This document shows positions 1 through 7,704 of a DNA stretch of 64,000 nucleotides, piece after piece. The translations under genes and the position numbers were made by a program. The DNA comes from Candidatus Cloacimonadota bacterium. GTDB lineage: Bacteria; Cloacimonadota; Cloacimonadia; Cloacimonadales; JAJBBL01. Position 1 is the first letter of the stretch, and each line of letters opens with the position of its first letter. The DNA is taken from the NCBI GenBank assembly GCA_019429305.1, contig JAHYIR010000006.1:1-64000 (forward strand), read 5' to 3'. Under the pieces are notes generated by a model that was not told the origin of the DNA, did no database searches, and saw only the letters and a list, made by a program, of their open reading frames with translations.

Positions 1-632
1 ACAAGAAGATAGCAATGGGGGGGGTAACCCTTGACGGTACAGAATAATGATTTTCATAACTACCTTCTTTTTCACCCGTAGATACTCAGAAAGAGAAATA
101 ACTAAATTACCGCTACAGATACAACAAGAGAGGGTGTTAGTCTTTTGATGAAAAGATAAAAAGATAACCAAAAAAGTCAAGCTTTAATGCAACTTTTAGA
201 GTATTAACCGTTTTGTCAGCATTTTAGGGGTTTAAGCCGTGTCAAAAGAAGCTATCCTTCGATACATTCTGTTGTGGAAAAGACAAGAAGTTACCAGCAG
301 AACACTCAGGATGACAATAACATAGATATTTCATCGTCTGTTAAAATATCATAGTTGTAAGAATTTTGCATGTAAAGCCAGTGCTCCCTATAGATTGAAG
401 AAAGGAATTCTTGGTTTAAAATATATATTAAGCACTTTTATTTTATAGAAAGAATCAGTTCTAATAGCTAAGCATAAGATCTAGTGTAAACCGAATCAGG
501 TAATTCTGGTAAAAGAAGCCGTAACTTAGGGTGAAGTAATAGATTAATCTTGACAGATAGAGACAATAGAGGGTTACTAAATAGACGATAAAAAACAGAG
601 AGGATGAGTATCGATAGAGTTTAGGTGACGAA
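1..632. other. Non-coding left-end region
   Basis: No convincing gene is visible here: there is no long frame with a ribosome site and no recognisable protein on either strand. The stretch is A+T-rich. Its only structured part is a degenerate dispersed repeat around 254-316, listed separately. A run of eight G lies near the left edge. It may be the 3' flank or promoter region of a gene outside the window. Confidence 0.5.
254..316 (-). repeat. Degenerate 'CCTGAGTG...TATCGAA' dispersed repeat, copy 1
   Basis: Read on the minus strand, this stretch starts with TGTCATCCTGAGTG and ends with TGTATCGAAGGA. The copy at 40022-40065 has the same ends (TGTCACCCTGAGTG ... TGTATCGAA) around a different interior. 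Sharing both ends at two unrelated intergenic sites suggests a short non-autonomous repeat family. The interiors differ, so this copy is probably old or rearranged. Confidence 0.5.
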
Positions 633-709
633 TGGTACCCCCGAGCCGATTCGAACGGCTGACCTTTTCCTTAGGAGGGAACTGCTCTATCCTACTGAGC
701 TACGGGGGC
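633..709 (-). tRNA. tRNA-Arg (anticodon CCU), CCA encoded
   Basis: The minus strand reads as a 77-nt tRNA. Acceptor GCCCCCG pairs with CGGGGGU, with a G-U at the first pair. The D arm contains GTAGCTCAGTAGGATAGAGC. The anticodon loop is CTCCTAA, giving anticodon CCT in a stem closed by TTCC/GGAA. The T arm contains the standard GTTCGAATC, and the gene ends in ACCA, so the CCA tail is encoded. CCU reads the AGG arginine codon. It is divergent from asd and separated from it by 87 bases. Confidence 0.95.
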
Positions 710-738
710 AACTTCTCTGATCTCACAAACTAAGGTAA

Positions 739-765
739 AAAATATGTCATTAACTCTGATGTCAA
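739..765 (-). promoter_or_regulatory. Possible promoter for tRNA-Arg
   Basis: On the minus strand a perfect TTGACA (765-760) is followed after 15 bases by TATTTT (744-739), about 30 bases ahead of the mature tRNA. The -35 is perfect, but the spacer is short and the -10 weak. It lies inside the asd leader on the other strand. Confidence 0.35.
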
Positions 766-796
766 GGATAAACGGTCAAGGTAAGAGGTATAAAAT

Positions 797-1783
797 ATGC
801 AACTGGCAATAGTTGGAGCAACCGGTGAAGTTGGCAGGATGATGTTAAAAGTTCTGGAGGAGAGGGAGTTGTCCATAGACGAACTCTTTTTATATGCATC
901 TGAAAAGTCTGCTGGAACTCTTCTCAAGTATCGTGGAGAGGATTTTGAAGTGAGAAAACTGACTCAGCAGGCGATGCAGCAATCTTATGATTATCTGCTC
1001 TTTTCAGCCGGAAAGCAGGTTTCGTTAGAATACGCACCAATAGCAGAAACTAAGGGTAATACAATCATAGATAATTCTTCTGCCTTTCGCAGAACTCATC
1101 CATTGATAGTTCCGGAGATTAACGGAGATCTTCTTAAGAAATATCAGGGTATTATAGCCAATCCTAATTGTTCGACTATCCAGCTGGTGTTAGCTGTTTA
1201 TCCAATGCACATGCATTACGAACTCGATGAAGTGGTGATAAGCACCTATCAATCGGTATCCGGAGCTGGTAACCGTGGCATAAAGGCACTACAAGGAGAA
1301 AGAGCAGGGGATAAATGGGTTTCAACTGAGTCACCCTTTTCCAGAGAGATCGATCTGAATGTCATACCGCAAATTGGTCAATTTGATGAGACCGGTTATT
1401 GCGAAGAGGAACAGAAGATGATCTTTGAGATCAGGAAGATCTTGAATATTCCAACATTAAAAGTTGCTGTGACCACGGTTCGGGTTCCTGTGCTCTACGG
1501 GCATGCTGAGTCTGTCTTTGTCAGATTCAAAGAGATGATCGAAGTGGATGAAATTACACCTCTTTTTAATTCTATCGGAGCATTGAAGTATTATCCGAAA
1601 GACCTTATCACTCCTAAAGAGATAGGTAATTCGGAGTTGAGCCATATTGCCAGAGTGCGGAAAGGTGTTGACGATCATTCATTGCTCTTTTGGAATGTAG
1701 CTCATAATGTACGGTTAGGGGCTGCTACTAATGCAGTCAAGATCATGGAACATTTAATTGCTCTGAGAGAAACAAGTGAGTAA
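797..1783 (+). CDS. asd: Aspartate-semialdehyde dehydrogenase
   Basis: This enzyme reduces aspartyl phosphate to aspartate semialdehyde with NADPH. That is the branch point to lysine/diaminopimelate, threonine and methionine in the cytoplasm. The N-terminus carries the nucleotide-binding loop VGATGEVGRMM (residues 6-16). The active-site segment NPNCSTIQ places the catalytic Cys at 125. A second conserved stretch (SVSGAGNRG, near 155) and the C-terminal HIARVRKGVDD region fit the family. At 328 residues it is the usual length. The start is an ATG preceded by AAGAGG. It reads in the same direction as the amidohydrolase 41 bases downstream, so the two may be co-transcribed. Confidence 0.96.
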   Translation: MQLAIVGATGEVGRMMLKVLEERELSIDELFLYASEKSAGTLLKYRGEDFEVRKLTQQAMQQSYDYLLFSAGKQVSLEYAPIAETKGNTIIDNSSAFRRTHPLIVPEINGDLLKKYQGIIANPNCSTIQLVLAVYPMHMHYELDEVVISTYQSVSGAGNRGIKALQGERAGDKWVSTESPFSREIDLNVIPQIGQFDETGYCEEEQKMIFEIRKILNIPTLKVAVTTVRVPVLYGHAESVFVRFKEMIEVDEITPLFNSIGALKYYPKDLITPKEIGNSELSHIARVRKGVDDHSLLFWNVAHNVRLGAATNAVKIMEHLIALRETSE

Positions 1784-1824
1784 GTAAAACGTTCTCTTAA
1801 TGGAAGTTGGAATGGAGTATATTG

Positions 1825-2931
1825 ATGAAACACTTATATGAAGTAAGAAAAGAGTTACACAAGATCCCCGAACTTGCTTTCCAAGAATTTAAAACTACCG
1901 AATTTATTCTTAACTATTTGAAAAAATTCCCCCTCATAAAGTGTCATACATTTTCTTTTCCGGGTGTTTTAGTTGAATATACTCAAGGTGAGGGTGACTA
2001 TCAGCTCTTTCGTACCGATATGGACGGGCTTCCTCTGCAAGAGCAGACCGGTTGTGATTTTTCATCACAACATGAGGGTATAATGCATGCCTGCGGACAT
2101 GATATACATATGACGGTTTTGATCGGTCTCATTGAAGAGGTGATCTCTCAGAAATACAAGAAGAATATCCTATTTCTCTTTCAACCGGCAGAAGAGAGAT
2201 TTGGGGGTGCAGAGAAAGTCCTCTTTTCAGGAATATTAGATAAGTATCCGATCAAAGAGGTATATGCCCTACATGTTCATCCCTCTTTTCCCAAAGGAAC
2301 AATAGCTTCGAATCCTACGGTTCTTTTTGGTATTCCACAGGAATTTGATATAGTTTTTAAAGGAGTAAGTGCTCATGCTGCCAATCCTCAAAAGGGTAAA
2401 GATGCCATTGCTGCCGGATGTCATTTCTATCAAACTCTGAAACAGAGCATATCAGAGGTATTACCGGCAGATGAGAGATATATCTATCATGTAGGAAAGA
2501 TATCTGGTGGAGCTACTGGGAATGTCATTGCCGATGAGTGTATTCTGCAGGGAACATTGAGGGCACTAACGAAAGAGAATATGGCGAAACTAAAAAGGAA
2601 AATGATCGAAACGGCAAAAATGTCAGCAGCCCAATTCCAAACTGAAATAGATATAAAGTTAATCTGTTCTTATGATCCCGTGGTCAACTCACCGAGGTTA
2701 TATGATAAACTGAAGAAATGTCTTGATCCCGGATTAAGACTGGAAGAGGTAGAACCGACTCTTTTCGGAGAAGATTTCGGATTCTTTACAACCAGATATG
2801 AGAGTTTGATGTTCTTCATAGGTGCTGATTCTCCTCAATACGACCTGCATTCACCCTTTTTTCTCCCCGCTGAAGATGCGATCATTACCGGTATAATGGC
2901 GTTTAAATCTCTGATCGACTGTGGAGAATAG
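1825..2931 (+). CDS. M20-family amidohydrolase (N-acyl amino acid / hippurate hydrolase type)
   Basis: A zinc-dependent aminoacylase or carboxypeptidase of the M20D type, removing an acyl group from an N-acyl amino acid. The opening RKELHKIPELAFQEF is the classic start of this family. Metal-binding segments are visible as HACGHDIHM, the PAEE motif (FLFQPAEERFGG), HVHPSFPKG and, near the C-terminus, FGEDFGFF. The dimerisation-domain motif GVSAHAANPQKGKDA is also present. I chose the ATG at 1825, which has GGAG seven bases upstream, over an in-frame TTG at 1807. Next to asd, an N-acetyl- or N-succinyl-diaminopimelate deacylase role is possible, but the substrate cannot be told from sequence alone. 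Confidence 0.88.
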   Translation: MKHLYEVRKELHKIPELAFQEFKTTEFILNYLKKFPLIKCHTFSFPGVLVEYTQGEGDYQLFRTDMDGLPLQEQTGCDFSSQHEGIMHACGHDIHMTVLIGLIEEVISQKYKKNILFLFQPAEERFGGAEKVLFSGILDKYPIKEVYALHVHPSFPKGTIASNPTVLFGIPQEFDIVFKGVSAHAANPQKGKDAIAAGCHFYQTLKQSISEVLPADERYIYHVGKISGGATGNVIADECILQGTLRALTKENMAKLKRKMIETAKMSAAQFQTEIDIKLICSYDPVVNSPRLYDKLKKCLDPGLRLEEVEPTLFGEDFGFFTTRYESLMFFIGADSPQYDLHSPFFLPAEDAIITGIMAFKSLIDCGE

Positions 2932-3044
2932 TATAGGAAAAGACCCAATGAAGAACGAAAACAGATTAATAAGTTGACAAAGAAATGAAAAATTGAGGAT
3001 TATTAGCAACTAAGAAAAATTTAGGATAGTGAGAATAGAAAGAA

Positions 3045-3320
3045 ATGTTAAAGAAACTTGAGATTATCGTAATTGGGCGAGTACAGGGGATCGGTTATCG
3101 GGCATTTACTATCAGAGTAGCTGAAAATCTCGATATCAAAGGGTCCGTAAGAAATCTATCCAACGGTAATGTTCAAGTTATAGCAATAGGCGAAGAAGAG
3201 AATATGGAACAGTTCATCGAGAAGCTAAAAAAGGGTCCTACCTTTTCTTTGGTACAAAAGGTTAAAATAAGAGAAATAGAGACAACAGAACCCTATAAGG
3301 ATTTTCGTGTTGAGTTTTAG
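3045..3320 (+). CDS. acyP: Acylphosphatase
   Basis: A small cytoplasmic enzyme that hydrolyses carboxyl-phosphate bonds in acyl phosphates. At 91 residues it is the normal size. The phosphate cradle GRVQGIGYR (about residues 12-20) includes the catalytic Arg, and the catalytic Asn lies in the SVRNLSNG stretch near residue 38. The family usually has V-F/G-FR in this loop; here it is I-GYR, a common variation. The next gene starts at a GTG overlapping its last 14 bases, so the two are translationally linked. Confidence 0.93.
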   Translation: MLKKLEIIVIGRVQGIGYRAFTIRVAENLDIKGSVRNLSNGNVQVIAIGEEENMEQFIEKLKKGPTFSLVQKVKIREIETTEPYKDFRVEF

Positions 3321-4377
3321 AAGTTATCTTGTATTCATCATACTCCTATTTAACCTATGCGGTTGTGCTTATGCATTCAGAAGTAATCCGGTGTATATTA
3401 CTCAGTCAGAGAGTTATCACATTGTGCAAAGCGGCGATACATTATTTAGTATCAGCCAAAAATATTCTATACCGGTAGATCAGTTGAGATTATATAATAA
3501 CCTCGATTCAGATAGGATTATTGTCGGACAGAAGATCTACCTCACCCCAAGCGTACAAATGAAAAACGAATATGTAACTGTGCGTTCGATCCCGGAGAGT
3601 GGCTATCATGTTGTTCAAAGAGGTGAGACGGTATATAGAATATCTAAGATGTACGACCTGGAGATCATGGATATTTTGGACTATAATAACTTAGAGTCCT
3701 TTGATATTAAGGTAGATCAAAAGATCTGGCTTGTGCCGGGTATGGTTGAAAGAGCTGAGTTACCAGAGAGACCAGAAGTAGATAGTGAAGAACAAGAAGC
3801 TGTACAACAAGAGGCTACCTATCACATAGTTCAAGCGGGTGAAAATCTCTTTCGTATCTCTCTTCGTTACGGAATGACGGTCGATCAGTTGAAGGAGATT
3901 AATAATCTGACAAGTGATGCTATCAGTGTTGGTCAAAGATTGGTAGTTGTACCGGGCGAACCACGCAGAGAACCTCCACCACCTCCAGGTATCGCAACGA
4001 GAAGAACGGATCTGATCTTACCAGTTGAAGGCAGGGTAGTGTCGGAATTTGGTAGGCGAGGAGATTCAGATCATAAAGGTATTGATATCACTGCCCCCAT
4101 TGGTACTCCTATCCTTGCAGTATTAGACGGTAAGGTCGGTTATGTTGGCATAGCAAGAGGTTATGGGAATGTAGTGATCATTGATCACGGTGACAATATC
4201 ATGACTGTATATGCTCACAATGAGAGAAATCTGGTCAGGTTAGGAGATGAGGTCAAACAAGGTCAACCGATAGCGACGGTAGGTCAATCGGGAAATGCTA
4301 CCGGTCCTCATTTACATTTTGAATACAGGGTAAGTGGTAAAGCTATCAATCCACGTGAAGTACTGCCACGTCTTTAA
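3307..4377 (+). CDS. LysM-repeat M23 family metallopeptidase (NlpD/LytM type)
   Basis: An envelope murein hydrolase, or activator of amidases, acting in the periplasm. An N-terminal hydrophobic segment (residues 7-20) ends in LCGCAYA, which could be a signal peptide or a slightly atypical lipobox with Cys20. Three LysM peptidoglycan-binding repeats follow at about 37-80, 100-143 and 172-216, then a proline-rich linker (residues 223-227). The M23 domain comes last. Its zinc ligands H256, D260 and H337 and catalytic H304 and H335 are all present, so it should be active rather than a degenerate NlpD. The start is a GTG overlapping acyP by 14 bases. Confidence 0.93.
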   Translation: MLSFRSYLVFIILLFNLCGCAYAFRSNPVYITQSESYHIVQSGDTLFSISQKYSIPVDQLRLYNNLDSDRIIVGQKIYLTPSVQMKNEYVTVRSIPESGYHVVQRGETVYRISKMYDLEIMDILDYNNLESFDIKVDQKIWLVPGMVERAELPERPEVDSEEQEAVQQEATYHIVQAGENLFRISLRYGMTVDQLKEINNLTSDAISVGQRLVVVPGEPRREPPPPPGIATRRTDLILPVEGRVVSEFGRRGDSDHKGIDITAPIGTPILAVLDGKVGYVGIARGYGNVVIIDHGDNIMTVYAHNERNLVRLGDEVKQGQPIATVGQSGNATGPHLHFEYRVSGKAINPREVLPRL

Positions 4378-4390
4378 AGAAGGAATGATA

Positions 4391-4705
4391 ATGTCTGTCC
4401 GAAAAGAAATGGAATTAATGTCTATAGGCCAAGTGGCAAGAAAATTGGGGATTCACGAACAGACTATCCGAGCTTATGAAAGAAAAGGGCTGATAAGACC
4501 ACAGAGGACAGAAAAGCAGACCAGATTTTTTACTAAAGAAGATATGACGGGGATAATTGTTATTATCACCTTGACACAAGAATTGGGACTTAATCTGGCA
4601 GGAGTAAAAATACTGCTTAATTTTGCCAGAAGATTTAATATGAGCAATGACGAACTGATTGATTTTATCGAAGACCATAAGAATTCACTACAACTTGTAA
4701 CGTAA
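4391..4705 (+). CDS. Small MerR-family transcriptional regulator
   Basis: About 104 residues. The N-terminal winged helix-turn-helix SIGQVARKLGIHEQTIRAYERKGLI followed by RFFTKEDM is typical of MerR and HspR/GlnR-like proteins. The remainder is a short helical region with no cysteines resembling a metal site. I chose the ATG at 4391, with AGAAGGA six bases upstream; ATG 4385 is an alternative. It sits 11 bases upstream of a sigma factor gene and probably forms one transcript with it. A stress role of the HspR type is possible, but no HAIR-like inverted repeat was seen. Confidence 0.86.
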   Translation: MSVRKEMELMSIGQVARKLGIHEQTIRAYERKGLIRPQRTEKQTRFFTKEDMTGIIVIITLTQELGLNLAGVKILLNFARRFNMSNDELIDFIEDHKNSLQLVT

Positions 4706-4716
4706 AAAAGGGAACA

Positions 4717-5583
4717 ATGAGCGAGAATATTTACGAAGATGAAGGGTTGCAGAAGTATCTGAAAGAGATTTCTGATACTCCGACACTGACTCGTGAAGAG
4801 GAACAAAAATTGGCTAAGAGAGCCAAGAAAGGTGATCAAGAAGCTATTCAGAAGCTGATTGAATCTAACCTTAAATTCGTTGTTTCTATTGCAGCCCGCT
4901 ATCAGAATCGAGGTCTTTCCTATGCAGAACTGATCAGTGAAGGGAATATGGGGCTGATCAAAGCGATCGAAAAATTCGATCCTGATAGGGATATCAAGCT
5001 AATATCTTATGCTGTATGGTGGATCAAACAGAGAATTATGTTTGCCTTGGCTGAGAAGACTAATATTATCAGGGTTCCTTTGGGAAAATCAAATGCATTG
5101 TCTAAACTCAAGAGTGCCCAACATAAATTTAAGAATGAAACAGGAGAAGAACCGACTTTAGACGAATTAGCATTAGAGACTAAGCTTAAGAAAAAGAATA
5201 TAAAAAAACTTCGTGATAAAAATGTAGATACACTCTCCTTAGACGATGTCACTGTAACCGGTCGTAATGATCAAGTGCAATTAATAGATTTGATCAGCGA
5301 TACTACGACCTTGGATCCACAATCGAGATACTATCGGGATAAAACAGAAAAGAAGATCAAAGACTCTATCGCCGGATTGGACTCTCGCTCTGCATTAGTG
5401 ATCCAGTTGTATTTCGGTTTAGGTGGTGAAGAACGGAAGAATTTTGCCGAGATAGCTGAAATATTAGGGCTTTCCAGAGAACGGATACGACAGATACATA
5501 AAGAGGCGTTGAAGAAGATCTTGAAAGATATCCAGAGTGAATCCGAAAACCATATAGATTATATTGTTGCCCATAGTTTATGA
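4717..5583 (+). CDS. rpoD: RNA polymerase sigma-70 factor (RpoD/SigA type, short form)
   Basis: The protein has 288 residues and lacks region 1.1, as in Bacteroidetes-type primary sigma factors. Region 1.2 is the opening LQKYLKEISDTPTLTREEE. Region 2 contains NLKFVVSIAARYQNRGLSYAELISEGNMGLIKA, followed by the core-binding and -10 recognition helix ending in WWIKQRIMFALAEK. Region 3 covers about 125-190. Region 4.2 has the helix-turn-helix FAEIAEILGLSRERIRQI. The presence of region 1.2 and regions 2-4 supports a housekeeping or RpoS-like group 1/2 factor; which of these cannot be decided from one window. Confidence 0.9.
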   Translation: MSENIYEDEGLQKYLKEISDTPTLTREEEQKLAKRAKKGDQEAIQKLIESNLKFVVSIAARYQNRGLSYAELISEGNMGLIKAIEKFDPDRDIKLISYAVWWIKQRIMFALAEKTNIIRVPLGKSNALSKLKSAQHKFKNETGEEPTLDELALETKLKKKNIKKLRDKNVDTLSLDDVTVTGRNDQVQLIDLISDTTTLDPQSRYYRDKTEKKIKDSIAGLDSRSALVIQLYFGLGGEERKNFAEIAEILGLSRERIRQIHKEALKKILKDIQSESENHIDYIVAHSL

Positions 5584-5604
5584 AATAGTAACGGAGGATG
5601 AGAA

Positions 5605-6504
5605 ATGATAAAAGATTTTAACCAGTTGATTGCTAAAGTAAAAGAGATGCCGAATAAGACGGTTGTCATAGCTGCTGCCCAATCTGCTACTGCTCTGGAA
5701 GCTGCTGTAATGGCAAAAAAGGAGAATCTGGCAGAATCACTACTCGTAGGTGATAAAAAATATATTCAAGAATTTCTGCAAAAAAAGTATAAGAAATTTG
5801 CCGGCTCATTCAAGATAATCGACACGGGAGAAGATTTAGAAAAGGCATGTCAGGAATCGGTAAAGGCAATTAACAGTAATAAAGGGCACCTTATCTTGAA
5901 GGGAAAGGCGGATACAGCTATTCTGTTAAAAGCAGTTCTCGATAAAGAGACCGGCCTGAGGACCGGAAGCATATTAAGCGATGTTCTCGTCTATGAGCAT
6001 CCTGACAAATTGATGCTGATGAGTGACGGCGGAATAAATCTCTATCCTGAGATACAGGAGAAGATAGCGATTATTAATAATGCGGTTAAAGTAGCCAAAG
6101 CATTGGAGATCGAGATGCCGAGAGTTGCTGTATTAGCCGCGGTAGAAGCGGTTAATCCCAAAATGCCTTGTACCATTGATGCCTCGCTCTTAGCAAAGAT
6201 GAATGATCGGAAACAGATCCCGGACTGTTATGTTGACGGTCCGTTGGCTTTTGATAATGCAGTGAGTGAAGAAGCAGCCAAAACGAAGGGTATCGAATCG
6301 GAAGTTGCGGGGAAAGCAGATGTACTCATTGTTCCAAATATTGAAGCGGGTAATATCTTCGGGAAGGCGTTGACCTATTATTGTCATTATCGTGTTGCTC
6401 ATGTTGTTATGGGTGCTAAAGTTCCGATCCTGATCGCCTCCAGAGCAGATGATGCCGAGACAAAGAAGCTCTCCATGGCTCTGGGAATTCTATCTGCTAT
6501 GTAA
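5605..6504 (+). CDS. ptb: Phosphate butyryl/acetyltransferase
   Basis: This enzyme transfers the acyl group between acyl-CoA and phosphate, the first half of ATP formation from butyryl-CoA or acetyl-CoA with a partner kinase. The 299-residue length fits phosphotransbutyrylase better than the longer Pta. Family features include the ILKGKADTAILLKAVLD stretch, LMSDGGINLYP, and the C-terminal NIEAGNIFGKALTY followed by GAKVPILIASRADDAETK. GGAGG lies just ahead of the ATG. No butyrate or acetate kinase is adjacent. With kdd in the same window (lysine fermentation yields butyrate and acetate), a role in energy-yielding amino-acid fermentation is likely. Confidence 0.87.
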   Translation: MIKDFNQLIAKVKEMPNKTVVIAAAQSATALEAAVMAKKENLAESLLVGDKKYIQEFLQKKYKKFAGSFKIIDTGEDLEKACQESVKAINSNKGHLILKGKADTAILLKAVLDKETGLRTGSILSDVLVYEHPDKLMLMSDGGINLYPEIQEKIAIINNAVKVAKALEIEMPRVAVLAAVEAVNPKMPCTIDASLLAKMNDRKQIPDCYVDGPLAFDNAVSEEAAKTKGIESEVAGKADVLIVPNIEAGNIFGKALTYYCHYRVAHVVMGAKVPILIASRADDAETKKLSMALGILSAM

Positions 6505-6508
6505 AATA

Positions 6509-6994
6509 ATGATCATCAGAATACTTTGGGTTGGCAAGAATAAAGATAGCTACATCAAATCGGCTATAGAGGAATTTTTGAAGAGGATCAGACCCTATGC
6601 GGAGATTGCCATAACAAATATACTGGAAGTAGCTCTCAGCGGAACAAATAATCCGGAAGTTGTTATCAGGCAAGAGGGTATGGCTATCAATAAGTATCTT
6701 GATGAAAAACTGAAATCGTTTACCAAAACGCCCTTTATTGTCTGTCTGGATTATCAGGGCGTTATGTATGATTCTGCTGAATTTGCCGATTTCATAGCAG
6801 AAAAAGCTTCCTATAACGATATTCTTTTTGTCATAGGTGGGGTTTACGGTCTGGCAGAAGAGGTTAAGAGGAGATGTAACCTAATATTGAGTCTGTCCAA
6901 GTTAACCTTTACTCATCAAATGGTGAGGATCATACTTTTAGAACAGTTATACCGTGCTTTCACCATCATTCACGGGAAAAAATACCATTATTAA
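6509..6994 (+). CDS. rlmH: 23S rRNA (pseudouridine1915-N3)-methyltransferase RlmH
   Basis: A SPOUT methyltransferase of about 161 residues that methylates pseudouridine 1915 in helix 69 of 23S rRNA using S-adenosylmethionine. The C-terminal half carries the trefoil-knot signature: FVIGGVYGL, then SLSKLTFTHQMVRIILLEQLYRA, ending in IHGKKYHY, the typical YxH tail. I took the ATG at 6509, four bases after the ptb stop, because it gives the standard length and the N-terminus MIIRILWVGKNKD. A longer upstream reading would overlap ptb. Confidence 0.96.
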   Translation: MIIRILWVGKNKDSYIKSAIEEFLKRIRPYAEIAITNILEVALSGTNNPEVVIRQEGMAINKYLDEKLKSFTKTPFIVCLDYQGVMYDSAEFADFIAEKASYNDILFVIGGVYGLAEEVKRRCNLILSLSKLTFTHQMVRIILLEQLYRAFTIIHGKKYHY

Positions 6995-7004
6995 AGGGTA
7001 GATT

Positions 7005-7397
7005 ATGAAAAACGATGATCTTAAATTGATAGACGCAGCAAGAAAGGCAGCAGATAGAGCTTATGCTCCTTATTCCGGTTATAAGGTCGGGGCTGCAATT
7101 AGAAGCAAAAAAGGGAATATTTATACCGGCTGTAATATCGAGAATGCTTCTTATTCTTTAACGGTTTGTGCAGAAAGGAATGCCTTAGCACAAGCAGTCA
7201 TAAACGGAGAGAAAGAGTTTAGTGTCATAGCAATATACGTTGATTCGGATATGCTCTTTCCACCATGTGGCGCCTGCCGACAGGTGTTGAGTGAGTTTTC
7301 TCTCGATCTAAGGGTTATTTACGCCAATAAGAATGAAATCCACACAGCTTTGATCAAGGAGTTATTACCGGAAAGCTTCCAGTTGAGAAAAGTGTAG
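7005..7397 (+). CDS. cdd: Cytidine deaminase
   Basis: A zinc enzyme of pyrimidine salvage that deaminates cytidine and deoxycytidine to uridine. It has 130 residues, typical of the homotetrameric form. The catalytic CAERNA motif (about residue 53) supplies one zinc cysteine and the proton-shuttling Glu. The PCGACRQVL motif (about 88-96) supplies the other two cysteines. The substrate-binding opening APYSGYKVGAA and GCNIENASY are conserved. It lies 10 bases after rlmH and ends this plus-strand run. Confidence 0.97.
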   Translation: MKNDDLKLIDAARKAADRAYAPYSGYKVGAAIRSKKGNIYTGCNIENASYSLTVCAERNALAQAVINGEKEFSVIAIYVDSDMLFPPCGACRQVLSEFSLDLRVIYANKNEIHTALIKELLPESFQLRKV

Positions 7398-7704
7398 CAA
7401 CTTTTTAGCGTATAAGCCAAAAGACTTTGATATAATACAAAGTTCATGTAATTAACGAGTAGTTTATAAACTGCTCCATTAAATTAACATTAACAAGAAC
7501 TAGTCGCTTACAACAATTTAAAGATCATAATTCTATTTTTTGGTTAATCTATAACACGGTTTATACTCCTTTATAGCACGGAAAAATCTTCCAAACGTTT
7601 CTGAGACGGGATTAATCAAGCAAAAACAAAAAAAACTTGCTTTATATGACTTTTGAAATAATTTGCCGGCAGAAAGATAAATCAAACCAAATAAGGAGAT
7701 AAAT
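7398..7704. other. Intergenic region upstream of iorAB
   Basis: No gene is visible in these 307 bases. The stretch holds an isolated TATAAT (7431-7436) without a clear -35, a 20-bp near-palindrome at 7457-7476, and a TTGCTT (7637-7642) followed by AATAAT at a short 14-base spacing. AAGGAGAT precedes the iorA start. The separation from cdd suggests that iorAB has its own promoter here. Confidence 0.5.
7457..7476. promoter_or_regulatory. 20-bp near-palindrome, possible operator
   Basis: GAGTAGTTTATAAACTGCTC is self-complementary apart from one pair. It sits about 20 bases downstream of a TATAAT hexamer and 230 bases ahead of iorA. It could be a dimeric repressor site, or the stem of a weak transcript end for cdd. 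No T-run follows, so a terminator is less likely. Confidence 0.3.

Noticed and set aside
24-50. TTGACGGTACAGAATAA stretch resembling part of 16S rRNA
   Set aside because: Only a short match by eye. Neighbouring bases do not continue any rRNA helix, so it is probably chance.
1807-1824. TTG start for the M20 amidohydrolase
   Set aside because: The ATG at 1825 has GGAG at the proper distance and gives the family's usual N-terminus; the TTG has no ribosome site.
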